This document shows positions 9,764 to 19,444 of a DNA stretch of 64,000 nucleotides, piece by piece. Each line of letters starts with the position of its first letter. The first letter of the stretch is position 1. The notes under the pieces are model-generated. The model did no database searches. It saw only the letters and a program-made list of their open reading frames with translations, and was not told where the DNA came from. This DNA comes from Nitrospira sp. (GTDB lineage Bacteria; Nitrospirota; Nitrospiria; Nitrospirales; Nitrospiraceae), in the NCBI GenBank assembly GCA_030123565.1, contig CP126122.1, positions 124,001 through 188,000 on the forward strand, in the 5' to 3' direction. A program made the translations under genes and the position numbers.

Positions 9764-10803
9764 TGCTGCTCAGCGAGTTCGATTTCCCCTTCGATCCGGC
9801 GCTGGTGGCCGATCATCCGGTCACCCCCCGTCATCACGCGCGGTTGCTGGTGGTGGATCGTGTGAGCGGGATGCGAACGCATCGGCAGGTCGCCGACCTC
9901 CCCGTCCTTCTGCGACAGGGCGACTTGGTGGTGGTCAATGATACGAAGGTCATGCCGGCACGGGTGCCGGCGCAGGTTCGCTCGACGGGAAAACCGATCG
10001 ATCTGCTGTTTGTTCAGGATCTCGGGCAGGGTTTGTGGGAAGTGCTCCTCAAGGGACGGTTTCGACCAGGAGCCATGATCGCGTTTCCCGACGGGGGGTG
10101 CGGAGAGATCGTGGAACGCAGCCAGGCCCAAACCACATTGAAGGTTATGGGCGTCGCGAGCGTTTATGATCTCATGCAGGCGGCCGGCACGATGCCGCTT
10201 CCTCCCTACATCAAACGCCCTCCGACGCAGGATGATCGGCAGTGGTACCAGACCATGTTCGCGCAGCGCGAAGGGGCGATCGCCGCACCCACCGCCGGGC
10301 TGCATTTTACAGGCGAGTTGGTCCAGGCCTTGGCTGAGAAAGAAATTGAGTTGGCCCGGGTGACCTTGCACGTCGGTCCCGGCACATTCCGAAGCGTGAA
10401 GAGCGAGCAGGTCGAAGATCACCGGATGTCGGCTGAACGAGTGGAAGTTTCGCTTCACGCGGTGGAGCAGATTCGTCGGGCGAAGGAACGCGGAAATCGG
10501 GTGGTGGCGATCGGCACGACCGTGGTGCGGGCGCTGGAGACCGCTGCGCGAGAGGGGGCCGGCATCCAGCCGTTTCAAGGCGCTGCCGAGCTCTTCATCA
10601 CGCCTGGGTTCCGCTTCCAAGTCATCGATGCGCTGATGACCAATTTTCACCTACCCCGAACCACATTACTGATGCTGGTCTCGGCCTTTGTGGGGGTGGC
10701 GCCGCTTCGCGCAGCCTACGAAGAGGCGGTGGCGGAACGGTATCGGTTCTATAGTTACGGCGATGCGATGCTGATCGGGACGGGGTGGGCGGGAGCTACA
10801 TGA
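9763..10803 (+). CDS. queA: S-adenosylmethionine:tRNA ribosyltransferase-isomerase
   Basis: 346-residue enzyme of queuosine synthesis. It transfers and isomerises the ribose of S-adenosylmethionine onto 7-aminomethyl-7-deazaguanine in tRNA. Signatures: DFPFDPALVADHPVTPRHHARLLVVDR, LVVVNDTKVMPAR, GAIAAPTAGLHF, LHVGPGTFRSVKSE, DHRMSAERVEV, VVAIGTTVVRALET and LMTNFHLPRTTLLMLVSAFVG. Start ATG 9763 overlaps the previous stop by one base. The 3' end overlaps the convergent SurA-like gene by eight bases. Confidence 0.97.
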   Translation: MLLSEFDFPFDPALVADHPVTPRHHARLLVVDRVSGMRTHRQVADLPVLLRQGDLVVVNDTKVMPARVPAQVRSTGKPIDLLFVQDLGQGLWEVLLKGRFRPGAMIAFPDGGCGEIVERSQAQTTLKVMGVASVYDLMQAAGTMPLPPYIKRPPTQDDRQWYQTMFAQREGAIAAPTAGLHFTGELVQALAEKEIELARVTLHVGPGTFRSVKSEQVEDHRMSAERVEVSLHAVEQIRRAKERGNRVVAIGTTVVRALETAAREGAGIQPFQGAAELFITPGFRFQVIDALMTNFHLPRTTLLMLVSAFVGVAPLRAAYEEAVAERYRFYSYGDAMLIGTGWAGAT

Positions 10804-11494
10804 GCTCCTTGTGAACCTTGATGGGGATCCTGCTCTTCATCGATTCACTATAGGCCATGAGGGCCCGTTGCTGCTTCTGAAAGAGGAAGCTCTGGAAAAT
10901 CCGTTCCTTCGCGGCCTCAGCCTTGGCGGGATCCTTTTCCCCTTCGCGTGTGACGAGGGCCTGCGCCTCCGTATATTCGGACGGCGTGAGGGCGACCGCA
11001 TCCATGATGACCAATCGCGCCTTGTTGGTGAGGATATCCTTGGCTTCCATGGCTTCGAAGGACGCGGGCGTCAAACGATTCGCCGCGAGCAGCCGGCGAT
11101 AGGCCTCGGGGTCGAAACTGCCGTTCCGCTGAAACTCCGTTCGCTGCATGATCGCCTTCCGCAAGTCCTCGTCGGAGACGGTGAGCCCCATTTCCTTCGC
11201 GACGTGCAGCCACATGCGGTTGTCGATGAGTTGCTCCAGCACGAATTGCTTGAGGAATTCATCCTTGATGTCGTTCTGCCCCTTGTCCTTGTAGAAGCGA
11301 TACGTATTCTCGTAGGCGCGGCGAAACTCATCCAGCGGGATCGTCTGGTCGCCGACGGATGCGACGACGTTGCCGGTCTGCTCGCCGAATCCCCACCACC
11401 CCATGGTGATGATGAAGGCAAGGGCGAGCAGGCCCATGATGGTCTTGAGGAACCAGGGATAGTCGTGCGCTGCTTCGCGTAACAGTTTGATCAT
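10796..11494 (-). CDS. SurA-N-domain membrane-anchored chaperone-like protein
   Basis: 232 residues. There is an N-terminal membrane helix (about residues 16-35, FLKTIMGLLALAFIITMGWWGF), then a SurA/PpiD-type N-terminal domain (VASVGDQTIPLDEFRRAYENTYRFYKDK...EFLKQFVLEQLIDNRMWLHVAKEMGLTVSDEDLRKAI...FDPEAYRRLLAANRLTPASFEAMEAKDIL). The protein ends without a parvulin prolyl-isomerase domain, unlike full PpiD or SurA. It is probably an inner-membrane-anchored periplasmic chaperone. It is transcribed towards queA, with eight bases of overlap. Confidence 0.8.
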   Translation of the reverse strand: MIKLLREAAHDYPWFLKTIMGLLALAFIITMGWWGFGEQTGNVVASVGDQTIPLDEFRRAYENTYRFYKDKGQNDIKDEFLKQFVLEQLIDNRMWLHVAKEMGLTVSDEDLRKAIMQRTEFQRNGSFDPEAYRRLLAANRLTPASFEAMEAKDILTNKARLVIMDAVALTPSEYTEAQALVTREGEKDPAKAEAAKERIFQSFLFQKQQRALMAYSESMKSRIPIKVHKELM

Positions 11495-11603
11495 CGGCTT
11501 CGCCTCTTCTCGGCAGGGATTTCCCGAATTCTACTCAGGCGACGACGACAAAGGCAAGCGGAAGACGCGCCTCGCAGGACGTGCGGGAAGATTGCGACTT
11601 TGT

Positions 11604-11632
11604 TTGTGCAGGTCGGAGAGATTTGTTATAGT
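11604..11632 (+). promoter_or_regulatory. Promoter for the RDD gene
   Basis: The -10 is TATAGT at 11627-11632 and a weak -35 (TTGTGC) lies 17 bases upstream at 11604-11609. The expected start of transcription near 11639 fits a short leader with Shine-Dalgarno AGGAGA at 11645-11650. The 13-base string ATTTGTTATAGTG around this -10 also occurs at the topA promoter. Confidence 0.6.
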
Positions 11633-11656
11633 GTCGATGAATTGAGGAGATCTCCA

Positions 11657-12115
11657 TTGGCGGAGGGGGGAACCGGGCCAGGCCCGTTCGAACTGGGCGT
11701 CTATCCGAAAGCCCAGGTGCTGAACCGGTTCATTGCCAAGGTGATCGACCTCCTGATCGTGGCCGCGGCGAGTAGAGTGGTCCCTCCGGTCGGTGTCCTT
11801 GCCGGACTTGCCTACATATTGCTGGCCGATGGGTTCGGAGGCGGCCGAAGTGTCGGGAAGCGGCTGATCGGGCTGCAGACCATCGTGCCGCGCACGCGTG
11901 ACCCGGCTGGGTTCAGGGAGTCGATCATCCGTAATCTGCCTTGCGGTCTGGCTCAACTGGCGTTCGAGATCCCCTATGTGGGATGGATCGGGTGGGGGGC
12001 GGTGCTTTCCCTTGAAGCCCTCTTGGTGGTCGGGAATGAACAGGGCCGTCGGTTGGGCGACGAGATCGCCAAGACCCAAGTTATTGAGAGCGGGCAGCTG
12101 GATGTGCCGGACTGA
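11657..12115 (+). CDS. RDD-family membrane protein
   Basis: About 152 residues with RDD-type membrane helices: the family Arg and Asp are seen in LNRFIAKVIDLLIVAA, followed by GLAYILLADGFGGGRSVGKRLIGLQTI and further hydrophobic segments. RDD proteins are small membrane proteins, some linked to ion transport, with unknown role here. The frame is open upstream to a TTG at 11600, but that lies upstream of the visible promoter. TTG 11657 with AGGAGA seven bases upstream is the likelier start. It precedes mreB by 50 bases. Confidence 0.8.
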   Translation: MAEGGTGPGPFELGVYPKAQVLNRFIAKVIDLLIVAAASRVVPPVGVLAGLAYILLADGFGGGRSVGKRLIGLQTIVPRTRDPAGFRESIIRNLPCGLAQLAFEIPYVGWIGWGAVLSLEALLVVGNEQGRRLGDEIAKTQVIESGQLDVPD

Positions 12116-12135
12116 ACGGACCAGGTCTCTGCTGA

Positions 12136-13215
<1,080 letters not shown>

Positions 13216-13227
13216 GCTCCATCCTGA

Positions 13228-14115
13228 GTGTGGATGGCTATCTCGCGCTCAACATACGGCACCAGGCGTCTCGCCGTCATTCTGTTCGCCCTCTTGCTCG
13301 CGGCCCTCTTCCTTCTTCCTAGTCAAAGCCAGAGGCTGTTGCAGTACGTCGGTGGGCCGCTCGGACAGATCCTCAGCCTTCCGCTCGCCGCGTTCTCCTC
13401 TCTCGATCACGGCATTTCCGAAACCTGGGACGGCTACGTCGCCCTACAGGGGGTCCGTGAAGAAAACCGCCAGCTGCGCCGCGAGATCGAGCTGCTCAAA
13501 GGGCAGAACAATCAACTGCGCGAATCCGTTTCGGCGACGCAACGTTACGAGGCCTTGTTGAATTTCAAGGAGCAGGCATCTTTCCAAACCGTGGCGGCTC
13601 ACGTGATCGGGCGGGACGCCACGAATTGGTACCGAGGGGTGATCCTCAACAAAGGCGAGAGCGACGGGGTGCGCCCTGAAATGGGTGTGGTGACGCCTGC
13701 CGGTGTTGTGGGGCGAATCGTGAAGGCCAATTCCACCTCGTCGGTGGTCCTGTTGGTCACCGATCCGAACAATGCGGTTGCGGGCCTGGTGCAGCGCACC
13801 CGCGACGAAGGCATCGTCGAAGGGACCAGCCATGGGCGGGCGCGGCTCAAGTATATTCCGTTGTTGTCGCGGGTCCAGGCGGGCGACCACGTCGTAACCT
13901 CGGGATTGACGGGTGCCTTTCCGCGCGGTTTGGCGATCGGGCGGTTGACGCAGGTCGAAAAGTCCGAGGGGGATCTGTTTCAGTCGGCGGAAATCGAACC
14001 GGAGGTCGATCTGTCGAAGCTGGACGAAGTGTTGGTCATTACGGCGCCCTATGAGGATGCCGACGCCGCGCAGAAGCTGCTTCAGGAGATCCACGGAGAT
14101 CGAAAGAAGCCATGA
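13228..14115 (+). CDS. mreC: Rod-shape-determining protein MreC
   Basis: 295 residues with one N-terminal membrane helix (about residues 15-32), a coiled coil (REENRQLRREIELLKGQNNQLRE, about 72-100) and two beta-barrel domains typical of MreC (VIGRDATNWYRGVILNKGESDGVRPEMGVVTPAGVVGRIV...DHVVTSGLTGAFPRGLAIG). MreC links MreB to PBP2 and RodA on the periplasmic side. Start GTG 13228 (ATG 13234 is possible). Its end overlaps mreD by four bases. Confidence 0.95.
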   Translation: MWMAISRSTYGTRRLAVILFALLLAALFLLPSQSQRLLQYVGGPLGQILSLPLAAFSSLDHGISETWDGYVALQGVREENRQLRREIELLKGQNNQLRESVSATQRYEALLNFKEQASFQTVAAHVIGRDATNWYRGVILNKGESDGVRPEMGVVTPAGVVGRIVKANSTSSVVLLVTDPNNAVAGLVQRTRDEGIVEGTSHGRARLKYIPLLSRVQAGDHVVTSGLTGAFPRGLAIGRLTQVEKSEGDLFQSAEIEPEVDLSKLDEVLVITAPYEDADAAQKLLQEIHGDRKKP

Positions 14116-14612
14116 AGTTTCTGTTGTATGTCCTGCTGGCGCTTGTGGTGGTGCCCCTCCAAACGACGCTGTTGCACTACGTCGACATCTTCGGCGTCCG
14201 TCCCGATCTTGGCTTGGTGGCGGCGTGCCTCGTGGGGTTTCTCGGGGGAGAGCTCGATGGGCTCATCCTCGGGCTGCTGTTGGGCTATTCGCAAGATATG
14301 CTGTCCGCCGGGGATCTCTGGGTCAATGTGGTGACGAAGGGAGGGGCCGGGTTTCTCGCCGGTCTGGCCGGACGCCATATGGCCCATATCACTCCGGCCG
14401 TGCTGACCGTCGGCTTGGCGATCATCTCCTGCCTGTCGAGCGGAGTATTCCTCTATTCCATGAGTCCGGCAAGCCTTGAGGAGATTTGGATGGGGGTGCG
14501 CTCGACCGTCCTGCTGCAGGCTGCGTTCGATGCCGCCATCGGAGCCGGCCTGTACATGGTATTTCGCCGGCGGTGGTCGGATGATCGAATGGTGACGGAG
14601 GGAGCGCTCTAA
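14112..14612 (+). CDS. mreD: Rod-shape-determining protein MreD
   Basis: 166-residue polytopic inner-membrane protein with about five hydrophobic helices. It contains the MreD-type PLQTTLLHYVDIFGVRPDLGLVAACLVGFLGGELDGLILGLLLGYSQDMLSAG region. It belongs to the elongasome with MreC. The ATGA overlap with mreC and the 35-base gap to mrdA fit one operon. Confidence 0.93.
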   Translation: MKFLLYVLLALVVVPLQTTLLHYVDIFGVRPDLGLVAACLVGFLGGELDGLILGLLLGYSQDMLSAGDLWVNVVTKGGAGFLAGLAGRHMAHITPAVLTVGLAIISCLSSGVFLYSMSPASLEEIWMGVRSTVLLQAAFDAAIGAGLYMVFRRRWSDDRMVTEGAL

Positions 14613-14647
14613 CCCATGCGAATCCCACGACGAGACTCGGCGAAGGT

Positions 14648-16540
14648 GTGACGGGCATGGCATCCGCCGGATTCAACGATTCCGATCTCCTTGATCTCCA
14701 GCGGCGGCTGGTCATCCTGCGTGTGGGCCTCTTGCTGGTGGTGGCGTTGCTCGCCCTGCGACTGTGGCATCTGCAGATTCGAGAAGGACCGTACTATCGG
14801 GATCTCTCGGAAAACAACCGCACCCGCTCGGTGGTGCTCGAACCGGCCCGCGGCCTCATTTTCGACCGCAACGGCGTCTTGCTGGCGAACAACGTACCGA
14901 GTTTTACCCTGTACGTGACGCTGGAAGACGTGAAGGACCGCCAGGCACTGGTCGCGCAGTTGGCCTCCCTGCTCAATTTGGACCCGGATGTCATTCAGAA
15001 GAAATTGTCGATCGGAAAGGGGAGCAAGCTGCAGCCCCGCAAAATCAAGGACCGGCTGACGTTGCGGGAGGCGACCCTGATCGAGTCCCATCGGTTGGAT
15101 TTGCCCGGCGTGATGATTCAGGTGGAATCGCAACGGAACTATCCCGGCGGCGCGGTGGCCGCACACCTGTTGGGGTACGTCGGCGAAGTGTCGGCGGATC
15201 AGCTCGAGAAGGCGGAATTTGCGGATCTCCATCAAGGCAGCATCGTGGGGCAGTATGGGGTGGAAAAAACGTTCGACCGCCAGGTGCGGGGACGTGCGGG
15301 ACAGAAGAGCGTCGAAGTTGATGCGCTCGGCCACGAAAAACGCGCCGTGGTTGCGGAGAGGCCGGTGGCGGGCGACGATCTCTATCTCACCATCGACATC
15401 CGCCTGCAAAAGATCGCCGAGGATCTCTTGGGCGAGGAATCCGGCGCGATCGTGGCCTTGGATCCCACCACCGGCGATATTCTGGCGATGGCCAGCCGCC
15501 CGGGGTTCGATCCGAACGTCTTGTCGAAAGAATTGACCAACAAACAGTGGGTTGAAATCGTCCAGAACGAGGGGCGTCCGCTGAACAACCGCGCGATGCA
15601 AGGTCAGTATCCTCCGGGCTCGACCTTCAAAGTCGTCATGGCTGCTGCGGCCCTTGAATCCAACACGGTGACACCCTCGACGACGGTCCGGTGCAACGGC
15701 GGGTATCAATTCGGCAATCGTTTGTTCCGCGATTGGAAGGCGGGCGGACATGGATCGGTCGATATGAACGAGGCGTTGATCCACTCTTGCGACGTCTATT
15801 TTTATACGGTCGGCCAGCGGATGGGGATCGACACGATTGCAGAGTATGCGAAACAGTTCGGCCTCGGGCAGGAGACCGGGATCGAACTGCCGTCGGAGCG
15901 TGTCGGGATCGTGCCGTCCACAGCTTGGAAGCAGAAGGCCAGAAATCAGCCGTGGTATCCCGGCGAAACCATTTCGGCCGCGATCGGTCAAGGGTATGTC
16001 ACCGTGACGCCCTTGCAGATGGCGAGCGTGATCGGGACGGTGGCGAACGACGGAGTGGCGGTGCGGCCGCGCTTGGTGCAGGCCGTGATGAACCGCGCGG
16101 CCGGAGAGCGTGCCGAATTCCCCCCCACGATTCGCGGAAAAGTGGCGGTCAGGCCCGCGACGCTCGCCTTGATCAAATCGGCGCTGGCCGACGTGGTGAC
16201 GAAGGGCACTGCGACGAGGGCCAAATCGCCCTTGGTCACGATTGCGGGAAAAACCGGGACGGCTCAGACGGCGGCCCTGCGCACCGGTCCGGAGAAAGAT
16301 ATCCCGAAGAAGTTCCGGGACCATGCGTGGTTCGTCGCCTTTGCCCCGGTGGAGGCGCCGCGCATCGCGGTGGCCGTCTTGGCCGAGCACATGGGGCATG
16401 GGGGATCGGCTGCCGCGCCCTTGGCGAAGGACATCATCGAGGCCTATGTGAAAGCCTATCCCCAGGTGGTCGGCGGAGCGCCTGCCGGCAATCGAACGAA
16501 GGTGCCTGTCCCTGCAGTCGAGGCGCGGCCGAGGACATAA
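14648..16540 (+). CDS. mrdA: Penicillin-binding protein 2 (elongation transpeptidase)
   Basis: 630 residues. N-terminal membrane helix (about 25-42), PBP dimerisation domain (ARGLIFDRNGVLLANN), then a transpeptidase domain. The catalytic serine is in PGSTFKVV, the second motif reads SCD (HSCDVYFYTVGQRMG) and the third is GKTGTAQ. It cross-links peptidoglycan during side-wall growth. Start GTG 14648; ATG 14657 is an alternative. The stop shares one base with the rodA start. SCD in place of the more usual SxN or SSD is a small variation. Confidence 0.95.
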   Translation: MTGMASAGFNDSDLLDLQRRLVILRVGLLLVVALLALRLWHLQIREGPYYRDLSENNRTRSVVLEPARGLIFDRNGVLLANNVPSFTLYVTLEDVKDRQALVAQLASLLNLDPDVIQKKLSIGKGSKLQPRKIKDRLTLREATLIESHRLDLPGVMIQVESQRNYPGGAVAAHLLGYVGEVSADQLEKAEFADLHQGSIVGQYGVEKTFDRQVRGRAGQKSVEVDALGHEKRAVVAERPVAGDDLYLTIDIRLQKIAEDLLGEESGAIVALDPTTGDILAMASRPGFDPNVLSKELTNKQWVEIVQNEGRPLNNRAMQGQYPPGSTFKVVMAAAALESNTVTPSTTVRCNGGYQFGNRLFRDWKAGGHGSVDMNEALIHSCDVYFYTVGQRMGIDTIAEYAKQFGLGQETGIELPSERVGIVPSTAWKQKARNQPWYPGETISAAIGQGYVTVTPLQMASVIGTVANDGVAVRPRLVQAVMNRAAGERAEFPPTIRGKVAVRPATLALIKSALADVVTKGTATRAKSPLVTIAGKTGTAQTAALRTGPEKDIPKKFRDHAWFVAFAPVEAPRIAVAVLAEHMGHGGSAAAPLAKDIIEAYVKAYPQVVGGAPAGNRTKVPVPAVEARPRT

Positions 16541-17658
16541 TGATCGACCGCGTGATCGACAGCCGGGGGTTGGATAGTTTCGATCTCCGTTTCATCGGGT
16601 TGATCGCCGTCATCCTGTCGGTCGGGGTGCTGTCGATCTACAGTGTCACCCACTCTCAGGACACGGCCTTTCCCTTTTATCTCAAGCAGCTCGTCTGGAT
16701 TCTCTTGGGCACGGCGGCGTTCCTGGTGATGTACCTCTCGGACTATCACAAGATCGCCCGGCTGGCCTATCCGACCTATGCGGTGATCCTGATCCTGCTG
16801 GCGGTCGTCCTGGTCATGGGCAAGTCCAGTCGCGGGGCACAGCGATGGATCCCGATCGGGCCCTTTGCTTTCCAGCCTTCCGAATTTGCCAAGCTGGTGC
16901 TGGTGTTGGTGTTGGCGAATTATTATTCCAGGGTGCCCCGCGTGGGATGGCTGCAGCGGGTGGTGTTGCCGGGGCTGATCGTGCTGCCCGGATTGCTGCT
17001 CATCCTCAAACAACCGGACCTGGGCAGCGGGTTGAGTTTTCTGGCGGTCTACGCAGCCATGTTGCTCATGGTCGGCGTGCGGTCGAAGGCCTTGGGGATC
17101 ATCCTGCTGCTCTCCGTCATGCTGTTCCCGTTCGTGTGGGAGATGGTTTGGGCCTCGCTGCATGACTATCAACGGCAACGCGTCATGGCCTTCGTCGATC
17201 CGGACTACGATCCGGGTGGAAAGGGGTATCACGCGTTGCAATCCAAGATCGCCATCGGCTCGGGCGAGTTGTCCGGAAAGGGCCTCTATGGCGGCACGCA
17301 AAGCCAGCTGAAGTTTTTGCCGGAAGGCCACACCGACTTTGTGTTCGCCGTCTATGCCGAGGAGTGGGGATTTGTCGGGGTGCTGGTGTTGCTGGCCCTC
17401 TTTATTGCGTTGATATGGGTTTCACTGGAAATTGCCGCGCGTGCGAAAGATACGTTAGGCGCGTTGCTCGCGGCAGGCATTGTGGCAATGTTGTGTTTTT
17501 GCGTGGTGGTCAACATCGGGATGACCGCGGGGATGTTTCCCATCGTCGGAATCCCGCTTCCGTTAGTCAGTTACGGAGGCAGTGCGACCATCATGACCAT
17601 GGCTTCGTTAGGGCTGTTGTTGAACGTCAAGCGACGTCGGTTGACCCTGTTCTACTAA
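16540..17658 (+). CDS. rodA: Rod-shape-determining glycosyltransferase RodA
   Basis: 372-residue SEDS-family polymerase with about ten membrane helices that extends glycan strands together with PBP2. Signatures include KSSRGAQRWIPIGPFAFQPSEFAKL, LILKQPDLGSGLSF, RVMAFVDPDYDPGGKGYHALQSKIAIGSGELSGKGLYGGTQSQLKFLPEGHTDFVFAVYAEEWGF and GIPLPLVSYGGSATIMTM. The frame runs open far upstream within mrdA; the true start is ATG 16540, overlapping the mrdA stop (TAATG). This is the last gene of the shape operon. Confidence 0.95.
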   Translation: MIDRVIDSRGLDSFDLRFIGLIAVILSVGVLSIYSVTHSQDTAFPFYLKQLVWILLGTAAFLVMYLSDYHKIARLAYPTYAVILILLAVVLVMGKSSRGAQRWIPIGPFAFQPSEFAKLVLVLVLANYYSRVPRVGWLQRVVLPGLIVLPGLLLILKQPDLGSGLSFLAVYAAMLLMVGVRSKALGIILLLSVMLFPFVWEMVWASLHDYQRQRVMAFVDPDYDPGGKGYHALQSKIAIGSGELSGKGLYGGTQSQLKFLPEGHTDFVFAVYAEEWGFVGVLVLLALFIALIWVSLEIAARAKDTLGALLAAGIVAMLCFCVVVNIGMTAGMFPIVGIPLPLVSYGGSATIMTMASLGLLLNVKRRRLTLFY

Positions 17659-17803
17659 GCCATGCCTGGACAGGGGCCGACGTGATATGAAATAACCATG
17701 TGAATCAGATCGGCATCGAACCGACTGCGAGACGAGAAAGAACCCGGGCTGTGCGTCCGCGTTCGTCTGTCTGTCCGCCTGATCTGAGTGTAAAGGAGTC
17801 TGT

Positions 17804-19315
17804 ATGGGTGTGGAGATAGCGATCAGTATCGCGCGGGAAGAAACCCGCGTGGCGGTGCTCGATAATGGGGTCGTGACGGACCTCTATGGCGACCGCGCCA
17901 AGGATCAAGATTTTGTCGGGAACATTTACAAGGGGCGTGTGGCCAAGGTGCTGCCGGGCATGCAGGCCGCGTTCATCGATATCGGGCTGGAGAAGGCGGC
18001 ATTCATGCACGTGTCCGATCTCTCGATGGATGTGGAGCCCGGAGATACCCTCGTGGAGGGTGACGACGACGACAACAAAGACTCGGAGGTTCCTAAGCCC
18101 AAGCGGCAAAGCTCGAAACCGATTGAAGAGTTGCTGTCCGAAGGACAGGAAGTCATGGTGCAAATCTCCAAAGGCCCGATCGGCACCAAAGGATCGCGGG
18201 TGACCACCTATGTGTCATTGCCGGGTCGGTACTTGGTGTTCATGCCGACCGTCGAGCACATCGGTGTGTCCCGCCGTATCCCGCGGGATGAAGAGCGGGC
18301 CCGGTTGAAAGAGATCATGAAGCGGGCGCGCAGGCCTGGGTTCGGCTACATCGTCCGGACCGTCAGTGAAGGGGTGAAGGAAGAGGAACTGCGGTCCGAT
18401 GTCGAGTTTCTTCATGTCTTGTGGCAGGACGTACTGACGAAGCGGGATCAGCAGCCGGCGCCCAGCCTGTTGCACAGCGACCTGAGTCTGAGTTTCCGCG
18501 TGGTGCGGGACCTGTTCGGCCGACGGGTCGATCGACTCTGGATCGATAACCGCGAGGAGTACAACGCGATCAAGAATTTCGTCCAGCGGTTTTCGCCGGA
18601 GCAAACCTCCCGGATCCATTTTTACGACAAGGAGGAAAGTCTCTTCGACTACCTGGGCGTGGAGCAGGAAATCACCCGCGCTATGAGCCGGAAGGTCTGG
18701 CTCAAGTCCGGCGGGTATCTCGTGATCGATCACACCGAGGCGATGACGGTGATCGACGTCAATACGGGCCGCTTCGTCGGCAAGCGCGATCAGGAAGAGA
18801 CCATCTTACGGAACAATCTGGAAGCAGCGCGGGAGATCGCCTATCAGGTCAAGCTGCGGGGGATCGGCGGCATCATCATCGTGGACTTCATCGACATGGA
18901 GCGGGAGAAGAATCGCGATAAGGTCTATCACGCGTTGGTGGACGCCATGTCTTCTGATAAGGCCCGCACCAGGATTTCGAGGGTGTCGGATCTCGGCTTG
19001 ATCGAAATTTCCCGGGAGCGTGTGCGCGAGGACCTGTTACGGTCGCTGTCCGAGCCCTGCCACTATTGCGATGGACGCGGGTATACCAAATCCCCGATGA
19101 CGGTGGCCTATGAAATTTTCCGGGAAGTGCGGCGGCTCGGCCATGAAGTCGAACAACAGCGGGTTGTGGTGGGGGCGCATCCGGCCGTCGCGCAACTTCT
19201 TCAAGAGCAGGAGCAATCCGGAATCGATGAACTCGAGCGGCGGTACGGTGCCAAGATTCTGGTCACCTCGGACGATCGGTTACATCTGGAACAATTCGAT
19301 TTAGTGGTGATGTAG
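17804..19315 (+). CDS. rng: Ribonuclease G/E family endoribonuclease
   Basis: 503-residue endoribonuclease of the RNase G size class, lacking the long C-terminal scaffold of RNase E. It begins with an S1 domain (FVGNIYKGRVAKVLPGMQAAFIDIGLEKAAFMHVSDL), followed by an acidic insert of about 25 residues around position 85-105 (EGDDDDNKDSE then a lysine/arginine-rich stretch). Then come the 5' sensor and DNase-I-like domains, with catalytic Asp residues in MTVIDVNTGRFVG and IIIVDFIDM. The Zn-link is CHYC in EPCHYCDGRGYTKS. It acts in mRNA decay and rRNA 5' processing. A 145-base non-coding gap separates it from rodA. Confidence 0.94.
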   Translation: MGVEIAISIAREETRVAVLDNGVVTDLYGDRAKDQDFVGNIYKGRVAKVLPGMQAAFIDIGLEKAAFMHVSDLSMDVEPGDTLVEGDDDDNKDSEVPKPKRQSSKPIEELLSEGQEVMVQISKGPIGTKGSRVTTYVSLPGRYLVFMPTVEHIGVSRRIPRDEERARLKEIMKRARRPGFGYIVRTVSEGVKEEELRSDVEFLHVLWQDVLTKRDQQPAPSLLHSDLSLSFRVVRDLFGRRVDRLWIDNREEYNAIKNFVQRFSPEQTSRIHFYDKEESLFDYLGVEQEITRAMSRKVWLKSGGYLVIDHTEAMTVIDVNTGRFVGKRDQEETILRNNLEAAREIAYQVKLRGIGGIIIVDFIDMEREKNRDKVYHALVDAMSSDKARTRISRVSDLGLIEISRERVREDLLRSLSEPCHYCDGRGYTKSPMTVAYEIFREVRRLGHEVEQQRVVVGAHPAVAQLLQEQEQSGIDELERRYGAKILVTSDDRLHLEQFDLVVM

Positions 19316-19444
19316 CGTAGTGGTTAGGGCTTGCGGCGATTATTGAGTCGATCTGTCCCGAGTGGATGCCCGCGGTTGAGATCGGTCTTTCCCTGACACA
19401 ACGGTCGAAGTCGTCGCACCGACGACTGGTGATGAGCTGAGACG

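Noticed and set aside
14609-16399. 596-codon open frame antisense to mrdA
   Set aside because: It lies opposite an intact PBP2 with all catalytic motifs; its Arg/His-rich translation is typical of a GC shadow.
15691-16539. Upstream extension of the rodA frame inside mrdA
   Set aside because: The extension is Arg-rich and antisyntenic to PBP2 coding; the RodA family starts at the ATG at 16540, which overlaps the mrdA stop.
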